This document shows, one piece after another, positions 7,835-14,435 of a stretch of 32,706 nucleotides of DNA. The position numbers and the translations under genes are program-made. Under the pieces are notes generated by a model. That model worked only from the letters and a program-made list of their open reading frames with translations. It ran no database searches and had not been told where the DNA came from. Source of the DNA: Limiplasma sp036645955 (lineage in GTDB: Bacteria > Bacillota > Clostridia > Christensenellales > Aristaeellaceae); the NCBI GenBank assembly GCA_036645955.1, contig JAVXND010000027.1, positions 1-32,706 on the forward strand, read 5' to 3'. The first letter of the stretch is position 1, and each line of letters begins with the position of its first letter.

Positions 7835-8938
7835 TCATGGTATCAATTTGTCATAATCGCCTGTTCTTTGATCGGTGCTGTTTCGATCCAAGAGAATACC
7901 CGTCTGCGCATTGATAATCAATGCCCCATATTCAATGATGCCGCGCTGGGGGACCTCCTTACCCGTGTAGTCGCGTATCTCCTTTTTGGGGTTGCTGACA
8001 TACCAGCAGTTGATGCGCCATGCTGGAACGGCATAGTATTCGCACGTTTCCATCCACTCACTGCCTGGCTGTATCGTAATGCCCGGACGATTGTAAAGCA
8101 CATAGCCAAGCTCGACATCAAAGACTCTCCGAAGGCAGCCTTCTATGATTTCCCGTTCTAGCGTTTCCTTTATAACCGAAAAATCACACAGTGCCACATC
8201 CTGCGCGATTGGTGTTTTCTCCTTCACAAGCAAACCGACAAAATCAATGGAATCTTCCGACAGGATTCGATACATCATATTGGTTGCTGTCGAAGGGACT
8301 TCTTCGGCATACTTTTCAACGCCGTTGCGTGCGTGTGCCAGAATCGGTATACCATGAAGCAGCTCTTGCATGGTAAAGCTGTAATATCCCGACATAGGGA
8401 TTGGGACGTTCTGTGCATCCACCCAATATACAGCTTCTATGCTCTCCACACGCGACTCCCGCATGCCAAATCCAACTTTTGATACAAGCTGAGCAAATTG
8501 AGCCTGTGCTTCGTCAAGCGTAAGAGCATTACCGGGAAGATACTGTTCATCCGTGTTGAGCGCAGCAGTCAAGTCAACCGAAATACATTTTCTGGGTTTC
8601 ACGTCTTTGGCAAACGCCTCCGCATCCTTTGGCGGCTCTCCTTTGCCCACATTAAAGATGGAAGCATAGGATTCTGCATACCAAGCCTCTCCGAACAGTG
8701 TAATATCTGGAAGCCATGGGTCAAATTCCACTGTACCTATTGGCATACAAGCCACCTTCGGAAGCGTGGGCTGGACATCTACCTCTACCGTTCGCCACTT
8801 TGTTTCATAGCTTTGCGTCCAGCGAGGAATCCCTGATAGATTCAATTCGGAGATGGAATAAAAGCGGCTCGCTGCATAGCATACCGTTGAGCAGCTGGCA
8901 ATCATGCCTGCAATAACGAAACAAAGTACTTTTTTCAT
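7835..8938 (-). CDS. Secreted HGIP/NAQTG-family protein (divergent paralog F)
   Basis: This 367-residue protein begins MKKVLCFVIAGMIASCSTVCYA after an AGGAGAATAAGC ribosome binding site. The leader contains IASC, which fits a lipobox, so it could be a lipoprotein; signal peptidase I cleavage at CYA-AS is the alternative. It shows the family plan: FYSISELNLSGIPRWTQSYE, NALTLDEAQAQFAQLVSKVG, YYSFTMQELLHGIPIL, VALCDFSVI, VELGYVLYN, YYAVPAWRINCWYVSNPKKE and ALIINAQTGILLD. It lacks the WDDVK tail of A-D. It lies 26 bp after a small ORF with a strong SD, and its stop overlaps the longer start of E, so it is the first large gene of the cluster. Function unknown. Confidence 0.85.
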   Translation of the reverse strand: MKKVLCFVIAGMIASCSTVCYAASRFYSISELNLSGIPRWTQSYETKWRTVEVDVQPTLPKVACMPIGTVEFDPWLPDITLFGEAWYAESYASIFNVGKGEPPKDAEAFAKDVKPRKCISVDLTAALNTDEQYLPGNALTLDEAQAQFAQLVSKVGFGMRESRVESIEAVYWVDAQNVPIPMSGYYSFTMQELLHGIPILAHARNGVEKYAEEVPSTATNMMYRILSEDSIDFVGLLVKEKTPIAQDVALCDFSVIKETLEREIIEGCLRRVFDVELGYVLYNRPGITIQPGSEWMETCEYYAVPAWRINCWYVSNPKKEIRDYTGKEVPQRGIIEYGALIINAQTGILLDRNSTDQRTGDYDKLIP

Positions 8939-8964
8939 GCTTATTCTCCTAGCTATTGTTGCCG

Positions 8965-9090
8965 CTATTTGCTGGTATCATGCCCTTGTCCTTGTGGAAC
9001 ACCATCACGTAAGCGGTATGGGCTGTCCAAAGCATTTTGCAGGGACATTTTCCGTCCCCCCCAAGCAGGGTTTTGGCATCTTGCGTACAT
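8965..9090 (-). CDS. Possible 41-residue small protein at head of the cluster
   Basis: The ATG at 9090 is preceded by AAGGAGGTGA with 8 bp spacing, one of the best ribosome binding sites in the window. The frame runs 41 codons to TAG: it starts MYARCQNPAWGG, has RKMSLQNALDSPYRL in the middle and ends QGQGHDTSK. No signal peptide or membrane segment is visible. The stop is 26 bp before the start of paralog F, in the spacing expected of an operon. It could be a real small protein or peptide, or a leader ORF controlling translation of F. I do not recognise it, and with no homology evidence the call rests on the SD and spacing. Confidence 0.45.
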   Translation of the reverse strand: MYARCQNPAWGGRKMSLQNALDSPYRLRDGVPQGQGHDTSK

Positions 9091-9209
9091 GCGCTTGCTC
9101 ACCTCCTTGCATGCTTACACTATAGGACTAGAATCTACTGCCATTTGTTCATCTGCTGCAATCTTTTTTTATTTATCCCCTTCAATTTCATATTTTTGAG
9201 CGCAATCAA

Positions 9210-9281
9210 ACAGTAGGCCAGAGCTTACTGCCCTGGCCTGCCTCTCACACCACCGTGCGTACCGTTCGGTACACGGCGGTA
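9210..9281 (-). mobile_element. Group II intron remnant, domains V and VI
   Basis: On the minus strand, 9280-9249 folds as a domain V-type hairpin: an 8-bp lower stem ACCGCCGT/ACGGTGGT (one G-T pair), a 2-nt bulge GC on the 3' side, a 5-bp upper stem GTACC/GGTAC and a GAAC tetraloop. A CGC triad sits in the lower stem. It is followed by the joiner TGAGAGG and then a domain VI-like hairpin AGGCCAG/CTGGCCT (about 9239-9215), then CTACTG. This order and sequence match the 3' end of bacterial group II introns. No reverse transcriptase is nearby and only about 160 bp separate it from the anti-sigma gene, so it is a truncated or internally deleted copy. GTGCGGCCAGA at 9432-9422 resembles an intron 5' end. 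Confidence 0.72.
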
Positions 9282-9439
9282 CAACTGCTTAAGTATCATG
9301 CTTTGTCATTCTACTCACATGATAAAGCTTATCAGAATGATTTTTTTCATGAGTGGTTCTCCTTGTTCTCTTTGGGCTATTCCCTTCAATTTTCAATGCG
9401 TTACTGCTTGGAGAGCATTCGTCTGGCCGCACTGGATCG
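9282..9439 (-). other. Gap between anti-sigma gene and intron domain V, with truncated ORF start
   Basis: No full gene is seen. On the minus strand AAGGAGAACCACTC precedes an ATG at 9350 with 11 codons (MKKIILISFIM, stop 9315), which looks like the beginning of a signal peptide cut short. The rest may be the 5' part of the degraded intron. I see no clear terminator for the anti-sigma gene here. Confidence 0.4.
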
Positions 9440-10615
9440 TTACTCTGCTGGTAATTTAACAGGAAAAACATACTTCACCGCAGGATCGTCACCAAGCAAG
9501 GACAGGGACATTGTTTTGGGCAATTCATCCGCTGAAATATCTAGTATCATATGGGAGGAACGCCACACAGTGCTGCCATCAGCTTCTGTATAACCGCCTG
9601 CTTCATAGTAATCAGATGGATGCTCAAAGGGTGTTCCTTCACCATCTGTCAGTATAAACTGACCATTGCCAACCAGCGTATTGTATTGTTCAAAATCACC
9701 GCCTGTGATTTCAAGCGTTAAATAGAAAGCAACGGGGGTAAGCTTTGCTTTGGTGTACTTCACTGTCAGGCCTTCCATTTGATAGTGCGGCTCTGTCACT
9801 AAATTGATACAGGCAGCACGGGCTTTGGATAGGTTTAGCTTGCATGAAACAACCAGTTCTGTACGCTCATAGCTTTCCAATTCATTTTCGTTGATGCCTC
9901 CAAAGCAATGCATCAGCCCCCCTGTTTCCGGATCGGGTAAAACAAATCCGTCCCCTTCGGCAAGGATGTAATATCCTTCCTCTGTTTTTTTCTGGGCTTC
10001 CTGCTCATTAAACCTGTTCATGATATAAACAGGTTTGCGCGGATGGTACACACCTACTGTCATTTCAAAGTTCAATAGGTCACCCTCCGCTTCGCTGGGA
10101 AGCCGAATGATTTCACCATCCTGCAGCGTTCCCTCATTGGACCCTCCGGGTAGCCACTGTCCATCAAAGCCATCATTGCCATCCGACTGAAGAACAGCAC
10201 CATTTGCATGCAGACGCTCTAGCTGCAGGAAAACCGGGGAAGCTGGTTTTGCATTACAAACCGTCCAGTCCAGCGCCAGCATTTCACCATCACACAAAAT
10301 GCTGTTGACGGTTAATGTTACCTGTCCATCGGAGGTTTGAGCTTCTATGTTCTTCACTAAAAAAGTGGCTTCTGGCTTTTCAGCTCCAAATACAAATTCC
10401 ATCACATTCCAATGTATGACGGCAGCCACAGCTCCCGCTAGGGCTAAGGTGAGGACAATCGCAAGGATCAGACCAAATGACCGTTTCGTATTTTTCTGTT
10501 TTGCTTTTTCGCTCCTTGCCATTACTCTCTGTGCTAAGCATGGATTAGGTTCCAACCCGGACAACCTTGTTTGTACAGCATGCTGAAATTGCTCTCTGAG
10601 TTTCTGTTCATTCAT
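9440..10615 (-). CDS. Membrane anti-sigma factor-like protein
   Basis: The start is the ATG at 10615 after AAGGAGGACACTATT; its first 8 bases overlap the end of the ECF sigma gene, so the two are translationally coupled. The 391-residue product has a cytoplasmic N-terminus (about 1-45, MNEQKLREQFQHAVQTRLSG), one membrane helix at about 47-67 (GLILAIVLTLALAGAVAAVI) and a large extracellular region rich in beta-type sequence. That topology and gene order are those of transmembrane anti-sigma factors. The Cys/His motif of zinc anti-sigma proteins is absent. The outer region resembles DUF4179-type proteins in general style, but I cannot confirm the family. It should hold the sigma factor inactive until an envelope signal arrives. 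Confidence 0.8.
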   Translation of the reverse strand: MNEQKLREQFQHAVQTRLSGLEPNPCLAQRVMARSEKAKQKNTKRSFGLILAIVLTLALAGAVAAVIHWNVMEFVFGAEKPEATFLVKNIEAQTSDGQVTLTVNSILCDGEMLALDWTVCNAKPASPVFLQLERLHANGAVLQSDGNDGFDGQWLPGGSNEGTLQDGEIIRLPSEAEGDLLNFEMTVGVYHPRKPVYIMNRFNEQEAQKKTEEGYYILAEGDGFVLPDPETGGLMHCFGGINENELESYERTELVVSCKLNLSKARAACINLVTEPHYQMEGLTVKYTKAKLTPVAFYLTLEITGGDFEQYNTLVGNGQFILTDGEGTPFEHPSDYYEAGGYTEADGSTVWRSSHMILDISADELPKTMSLSLLGDDPAVKYVFPVKLPAE

Positions 10616-11126
10616 AATAGTGTCCTCCTTCCAGCACAATGCGCAGCTTTTTCGTCGCCCTTTTGAGCCGATTGGATACTGTTGGCGACGATATTCCCAG
10701 TGAAGCTGCGATTTCTTTGACGCTCATGTTTTGAAAATAATAAAGAAGTATTGCTTCCCTTAATTTTACAGGTAAATTCATAACCGACATGATGAGTTCC
10801 TCATCCTTGGCTTCAAAAGCAACAGATGCCTCTGGCAGCATATCCGGCGTGATGCGACGATCTATATGACGGAGCCATGCCGATCGTTGCATATCACGGC
10901 ATATGTTGATGGAAATTCTGATCAGCCATGTTTTTTCGCTGGATTCTCCGCGAAAATCTTGTATGGCACGATAGGCCCTTAGAAAGGTTTCCTGCACTGC
11001 ATCTTCAGCAAGCGATGTGTCTTGAAGATACAGATAGCACATGCGAAGAAGCTCGGTCTGATACTGAACAATCATTCTTTGCAATATTTCTTCATTTGTA
11101 CCCTTTGGGGTTGTGACAGCTTCCAT
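10608..11126 (-). CDS. ECF-type RNA polymerase sigma factor
   Basis: This is a 172-residue sigma-70 family protein of the extracytoplasmic function class. Region 2 is seen as LAEDAVQETFLRAYRAIQDF followed by TWLIRISINICRD, and region 4 as LPVKLREAILLYYFQNMSVKEIAASLGISSPTVSNRLKRATKKL with a clear helix-turn-helix. The regions normally found in housekeeping sigma factors (1 and 3) are absent. AAGGAGGTGG precedes the ATG. It is cotranscribed with the overlapping membrane anti-sigma gene. The nearest downstream genes on the strand are the secreted-protein/ABC cluster, which may be its target; I did not find a convincing matching promoter. Confidence 0.93.
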   Translation of the reverse strand: MEAVTTPKGTNEEILQRMIVQYQTELLRMCYLYLQDTSLAEDAVQETFLRAYRAIQDFRGESSEKTWLIRISINICRDMQRSAWLRHIDRRITPDMLPEASVAFEAKDEELIMSVMNLPVKLREAILLYYFQNMSVKEIAASLGISSPTVSNRLKRATKKLRIVLEGGHYYE

Positions 11127-11314
11127 TCGTGAGCCACCTCCTTACAATGATTTAGACGAAACAAAGCAAAAATAATTAGAATGCTTTGGAAAGAAATTTC
11201 GGTTTATTTTGATTTCTCTGTTTTTTCATCCTTTGTCATTTGGTCCTGCTGCTCCATAGCCCTCAGGGGTCTTTCACCCCCTGGTGATTGCCCATGGCAG
11301 GCGCGCCAAACACA

Positions 11315-11348
11315 CGGTGCCGGATTGGTCAAAACCAATCCGGCACCG
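11315..11348. terminator. Perfect 15-bp stem hairpin, possible terminator
   Basis: CGGTGCCGGATTGGT is followed by a CAAA loop and its exact reverse complement. It lies 25 bp past the stop of the minus-strand hypothetical gene at 11373, so it probably ends that transcript. The downstream T-tract is poor (TGTGTTTGG on the minus strand), so termination is not certain. The remaining gap to the sigma gene shows only a smaller AGGGG/CCCCT hairpin near 11264-11283. Confidence 0.55.
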
Positions 11349-11372
11349 CCCTGCCCCGCACTGTCAGGTGCG

Positions 11373-11882
11373 TTATTCCTCCGCCGCCCCTTCATCCTCC
11401 AAAAGCCATTCGCTGTAGCGCTCCTTGGGATAAATCAAACGAATCATGCGCACCATGAACGTCAATTGCTCTTGGGTATAATACGAAGGGTATTTTTGAT
11501 ACAGCACACGCAGTACCGCAAGGCTGTGCACATGAAGGCTATAATCGTTCAATTTAATGAAGTTGGCAGAAAAGGGCGTAAGCTTGTCAAAAACCAGCCC
11601 CATGATATCGTCCGTAATCCGCTCGATTTGCTCAATCCCCAAGCGTCGGCTGTGGTAGTTGTCTGAAAGCACCGTCATACTGCCATGCGTAAAATGATGC
11701 AGGCTTGTAAGCACAAAGCTTTCCAGCTCATCGCGCAGGCTCTCCAGCGTTTGACGGTAGGGCGCATAAGCCTGTAAGCGTGCGCTTACATCCGTAACAA
11801 AGGGGTTGGAAGTCAAAAAAAGAGAGCCCAGCCAGGGTCTAAGGATTTGTTCCACTTCCATTGGCACAACGGGCATCGCCAT
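11373..11882 (-). CDS. Hypothetical protein beside the origin
   Basis: The 169-residue product (MAMPVVPMEVEQILRPWLG start) is preceded by GGGAGG about 10 bp upstream of ATG 11882; a TTG start at 11909 is possible but less likely. It looks soluble and mostly helical, with many aromatic residues (LHHFTHGSMTVLSDNYHSRR, KYPSYYTQEQLTFMVRMIRLIYPKERYSEWL) and an acidic tail LLEDEGAAEE. No signal peptide, membrane helix or catalytic motif is recognisable. It is divergent from dnaA across the origin and is G+C-rich like the right part of the window, not like the secreted-protein cluster. I do not recognise the family. Confidence 0.7.
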   Translation of the reverse strand: MAMPVVPMEVEQILRPWLGSLFLTSNPFVTDVSARLQAYAPYRQTLESLRDELESFVLTSLHHFTHGSMTVLSDNYHSRRLGIEQIERITDDIMGLVFDKLTPFSANFIKLNDYSLHVHSLAVLRVLYQKYPSYYTQEQLTFMVRMIRLIYPKERYSEWLLEDEGAAEE

Positions 11883-12164
11883 GGATTTTTTCCCTCCCAC
11901 CCGTGTCAAGGCGACAACAAATTTTACATCTATCCTTATTTCTACAAACTTTGCACGGTTTCCTTGTTTTTTTCATTAAGAAAATACGCATTACGGTAAT
12001 CTTTTCTTTTGAATTGGATGTTCATCCCTATATTTATGTATATTAATGAAATATAGAAATGTCAAGCGCCAAGTTTAGTAGGAATCTATCCCCCTTATAC
12101 CACAGGTTGATAAACAAGTTTTCAACATGTTTCTGCTATGCAAAAAGACGGCAAAGAGGGATAC

Positions 12165-12193
12165 TTGTCAAAAGTCCGCGTCTCTGCTATGAT
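12165..12193 (+). promoter_or_regulatory. dnaA promoter
   Basis: TTGTCA (12165-12170) and TATGAT (12188-12193) are separated by 17 bp, close to the sigma-A consensus. It is about 140 bp upstream of dnaA, and the DnaA boxes lie between it and the gene, which would allow autoregulation. Confidence 0.65.
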
Positions 12194-12222
12194 AAACAGG
12201 AAATGCGGAATTGCTCATGCTG

Positions 12223-12280
12223 TTTTCCACAAGAGCGTTTTCCACATTATTTTTGCCTTAAAACGTACCAATGTGGAAAA
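12223..12280. promoter_or_regulatory. Cluster of three DnaA boxes
   Basis: TTTTCCACA occurs at 12223-12231 and 12238-12246 on the plus strand, and at 12280-12272 on the minus strand. This is a one-base variant of the classic TTATCCACA box. The first two are 15 bp apart start to start, a spacing suited to cooperative DnaA binding. Confidence 0.8.
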
Positions 12281-12333
12281 CAATTACCAGCTTTTATGAA
12301 TAATATACATAACGGAAGGTTGAATGCTACTTG

Positions 12334-13659
12334 ATGAACGGGGAAGAGCTTTGGGGAAATGCATGCGTTATCCTCAAAGAAGAAATGGTGCGCGTCAGCT
12401 ATGACACGTGGGTAGAAAACGCGCTCAAGCCCTATGCGGTTATTGGCGACAGCCTGCTGTTGGAATGTGTCAATCCCATGATGCGGGAGCTGGGGATCAA
12501 CCGCTTTATGCCTCAAATTCAAAATGCCGTAACCACCGCCGCAGGCAAAGCCCTCAAGGTGGAGGTGCTGTGCCACGACGAGCTGCAAAACCGCGTCAAC
12601 GAGCTTGAAGCGCGCAGTACTGGCGATACCTTGGCGCATTTAAACCCCAAATACACCTTTGACACCTTTGTGGTTGGCTCGGGCAACCGTTTTGCGCACG
12701 CGGTTTCCCTTGCCGTGGCAGAGGTGCCCGCAAAGGCTTACAACCCGCTGTTTATTTATGGCGGGGTGGGTCTTGGCAAGACCCACTTAATGCATGCCAT
12801 CGGCCATTATGCACACGAGCTGTATCCTCAGCTCAACATTCTCTACATCACCAGCGAGGATTTTACCAATCAGCTCGTGAACGCCATGCAAACCAACCAA
12901 AACCAGCAGTTTCGCGACCGCTTCCGCAATGCCGATATCCTCATGGTGGATGATATTCAGTTTATCGCAGGCAAGCACGGCACCGAAGAGGAGTTTTTTC
13001 ACACCTTCAACCACCTGCGCGAAGCAGGCAAGCAAATCATCATGACCAGTGATAAGCCCCCCAAAGAAATTCAAAAGCTGGAGGAGCGCCTTTGCAGTCG
13101 CTTTGAAGGCGGCTTGATCGCCGATATCCAGCGCCCCGATTTTGAAACACGCCTTGCCATTTTGCGCAAAAAAGCAGAGTTTGAGCATTTAATGATCGAC
13201 AACGACATTTTGTCCTTGATTGCCGAAAAAATTGAAACCAACGTGCGCGAGCTTGAGGGCAGTCTCACCCGCTTAACAGCCTACAGCAGTTTAACCCGCC
13301 GCCCCATTGATATGCAGCTTGCGCGGGAGGCTTTGCGCGAACTGTTTAGCCACACCGAAACCCGCCGCATCAGCTGTGATTCCATTCAGGAAGCGGTGGC
13401 CGCCTATTACGGCATTACGGTGGAGGACCTCAAAAGCGCACGCCGCAATCACGAGATCACCGTTCCGCGCCAAATTGCCATGTACCTCACCCGTGAAATG
13501 ATGGGGCTGAGCCTGACCAAAATCGGCGATGCATTCGGCGGTCGGCACTACACCACCGTTATGTCCTCCATAGACAAGGTGGAGGATTCCATCAAGCAAT
13601 CCCCCAGCTTGGCCAGCCTGCTGGACGATATTCGCAGGCTGATCAAGAACGTGAAGTAG
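12334..13659 (+). CDS. dnaA: Chromosomal replication initiator protein DnaA
   Basis: This 441-residue protein binds DnaA boxes and unwinds the origin. Domain I is about 1-85 (EELWGNACVILKEEMVRVSYDTW). The AAA+ domain has Walker A GGVGLGKT (143-150), Walker B LMVDDIQF (203-210) and an arginine-containing sensor region near ERLCSRFEGG. Domain IV carries the box-binding helix-turn-helix with VPRQIAMYLTREM and the signature DAFGGRHYTTVMS. ATG 12334 is chosen; a TTG one codon upstream is closer to the weak GGAAGG ribosome binding site. Length is normal. It lies directly after the probable oriC, but dnaN does not follow. Confidence 0.98.
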   Translation: MNGEELWGNACVILKEEMVRVSYDTWVENALKPYAVIGDSLLLECVNPMMRELGINRFMPQIQNAVTTAAGKALKVEVLCHDELQNRVNELEARSTGDTLAHLNPKYTFDTFVVGSGNRFAHAVSLAVAEVPAKAYNPLFIYGGVGLGKTHLMHAIGHYAHELYPQLNILYITSEDFTNQLVNAMQTNQNQQFRDRFRNADILMVDDIQFIAGKHGTEEEFFHTFNHLREAGKQIIMTSDKPPKEIQKLEERLCSRFEGGLIADIQRPDFETRLAILRKKAEFEHLMIDNDILSLIAEKIETNVRELEGSLTRLTAYSSLTRRPIDMQLAREALRELFSHTETRRISCDSIQEAVAAYYGITVEDLKSARRNHEITVPRQIAMYLTREMMGLSLTKIGDAFGGRHYTTVMSSIDKVEDSIKQSPSLASLLDDIRRLIKNVK

Positions 13660-13733
13660 CTTCGCATTTTGGTGCACCCCACACCTCTTTTGGTCTTTTT
13701 CCACAGGGCGCAGAAGTTATTTTTGTAAAACGC

Positions 13734-13761
13734 TTGCAAATCTTTACTTTCATGATATAAT
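13734..13761 (+). promoter_or_regulatory. Promoter of zinc-ribbon gene
   Basis: TTGCAA (13734-13739) and TATAAT (13756-13761) are 16 bp apart. The zinc-ribbon gene starts at 13906, giving a leader of roughly 135 nt in which I see no clear riboswitch or attenuator. Confidence 0.65.
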
Positions 13762-13905
13762 GAATCCGTTGACCAGCTAAGGTAACATGGTTCAGGTTCC
13801 TTATTCCTTCATTCAAGTTTGTTCGGAAGCATGGAAACCCAAGACCAAGTAACTAAAAGCACATGGGACACAGAACAAACTAGGATAAATGGAGGGAACC
13901 CAACA

Positions 13906-14196
13906 ATGTTTGAAGACAAAACTTTGGTTTGCCGTGATTGTGGCAAAGAATTCGTGTTCACCGCTTCTGAACAACAATTCTTCGCTGACAAGGGCTTTCA
14001 GAACAACCCCACCCGCTGCCACGAGTGCCGCGTATCTCGCCGTAACCGCGAGAATCCTGGCCGTTCGGAGCGTCAATACTTCGAAGTAATCTGCGATGGT
14101 TGCGGCGCAACCACACAGGTGCCGTTCCAGCCCAAGGGTGATCGCCCTGTATACTGCCGTGAGTGCTTCGAGCGCAATCGCAACAGCCAATACTAA
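13906..14196 (+). CDS. Zinc-ribbon protein with CxxC-x17-CxxC domain
   Basis: The ATG at 13906 follows GGAGGGAACCCAACA; a longer frame from 13819 lacks an SD and family resemblance. The 96-residue product has two zinc-binding units. The first, CRDCGKEFVFTASEQQFFADKG then CHECR, is the zf-trcl type probable zinc ribbon. The second is C-x2-C-x17-C-x2-C (ICDGCG to YCRECF). The tail is basic and polar (ERNRNSQY). Small proteins of this type are common in Firmicutes; their function is not established, with nucleic-acid binding a possibility. It has its own promoter and terminator, so it is a single-gene transcript. Confidence 0.88.
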   Translation: MFEDKTLVCRDCGKEFVFTASEQQFFADKGFQNNPTRCHECRVSRRNRENPGRSERQYFEVICDGCGATTQVPFQPKGDRPVYCRECFERNRNSQY

Positions 14197-14202
14197 GATA
14201 AC

Positions 14203-14237
14203 AAAAAAGACCTTCCAGCAATGGAAGGTCTTTTTTT
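14203..14237. terminator. Bidirectional Rho-independent terminator
   Basis: AGACCTTCCA, loop GCAA and TGGAAGGTCT form a 10-bp stem with an A-tract on the left and T7 on the right, so it can end both the plus-strand zinc-ribbon transcript and the minus-strand sugar transporter operon. Confidence 0.9.
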
Positions 14238-14251
14238 GCGTTCTGCTTCCC

Positions 14252-14428
14252 CTACCTGTGGCGCAAATTGTACGCAAACAAACAGCATAAAATACCCCCC
14301 AGCCCCAACAGCATCTGCCACAGTCCAAAGTAGCCAATGCTTCGCTGTCCCAGCACCACCAAGGCACAGCAGCCCAAAAACAGCAGCAGCCACATCAGCC
14401 CCTTGAGCACCCTCAAGCCATATTCCAT
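14252..14428 (-). CDS. 58-residue membrane protein coupled to sugar ABC operon
   Basis: The frame reads MEYGLRVLKG, then two hydrophobic stretches (about 11-26 LMWLLLFLGCCALVVL and 34-53 FGLWQMLLGLGGILCCLFAY) and ends NLRHR. The stop of the upstream permease is 8 bp away, and AAAGGA in its final codons can serve as the ribosome binding site. It is then the last gene before the bidirectional terminator. The two helices joined by a short GQRSIGY loop make it look like a small membrane protein, perhaps a partner of the transporter. I do not recognise a family, so homology is untested. Confidence 0.65.
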   Translation of the reverse strand: MEYGLRVLKGLMWLLLFLGCCALVVLGQRSIGYFGLWQMLLGLGGILCCLFAYNLRHR

Positions 14429-14435
14429 AGCACAT

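Larger units (their letters stand above)
11910..12333. other. Probable chromosome replication origin (oriC)
   Basis: This gene-free stretch just upstream of dnaA contains an A+T-rich part (about 11,920-12,060, with runs such as TATATTAATGAAATATAG) and three perfect TTTTCCACA boxes near the dnaA start. In Firmicutes the origin is commonly in the region upstream of dnaA, with DnaA boxes next to an unwinding element. Both elements are visible here, which supports oriC, though function is inferred. Confidence 0.75.

Noticed and set aside
9289..9471. 60-codon minus ORF near the intron remnant
   Set aside because: It overlaps the end of the anti-sigma gene and the domain V hairpin, with no SD and no family resemblance.
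13819..13905. Extended N-terminus of the zinc-ribbon protein
   Set aside because: No ribosome binding site at the upstream start, whereas ATG 13906 has a good one and gives the expected domain length.
14193..14435. 80-codon minus ORF overlapping the zinc-ribbon terminator
   Set aside because: It runs through the terminator into the zinc-ribbon gene; the 58-codon frame with its own SD and two membrane helices is the better reading.
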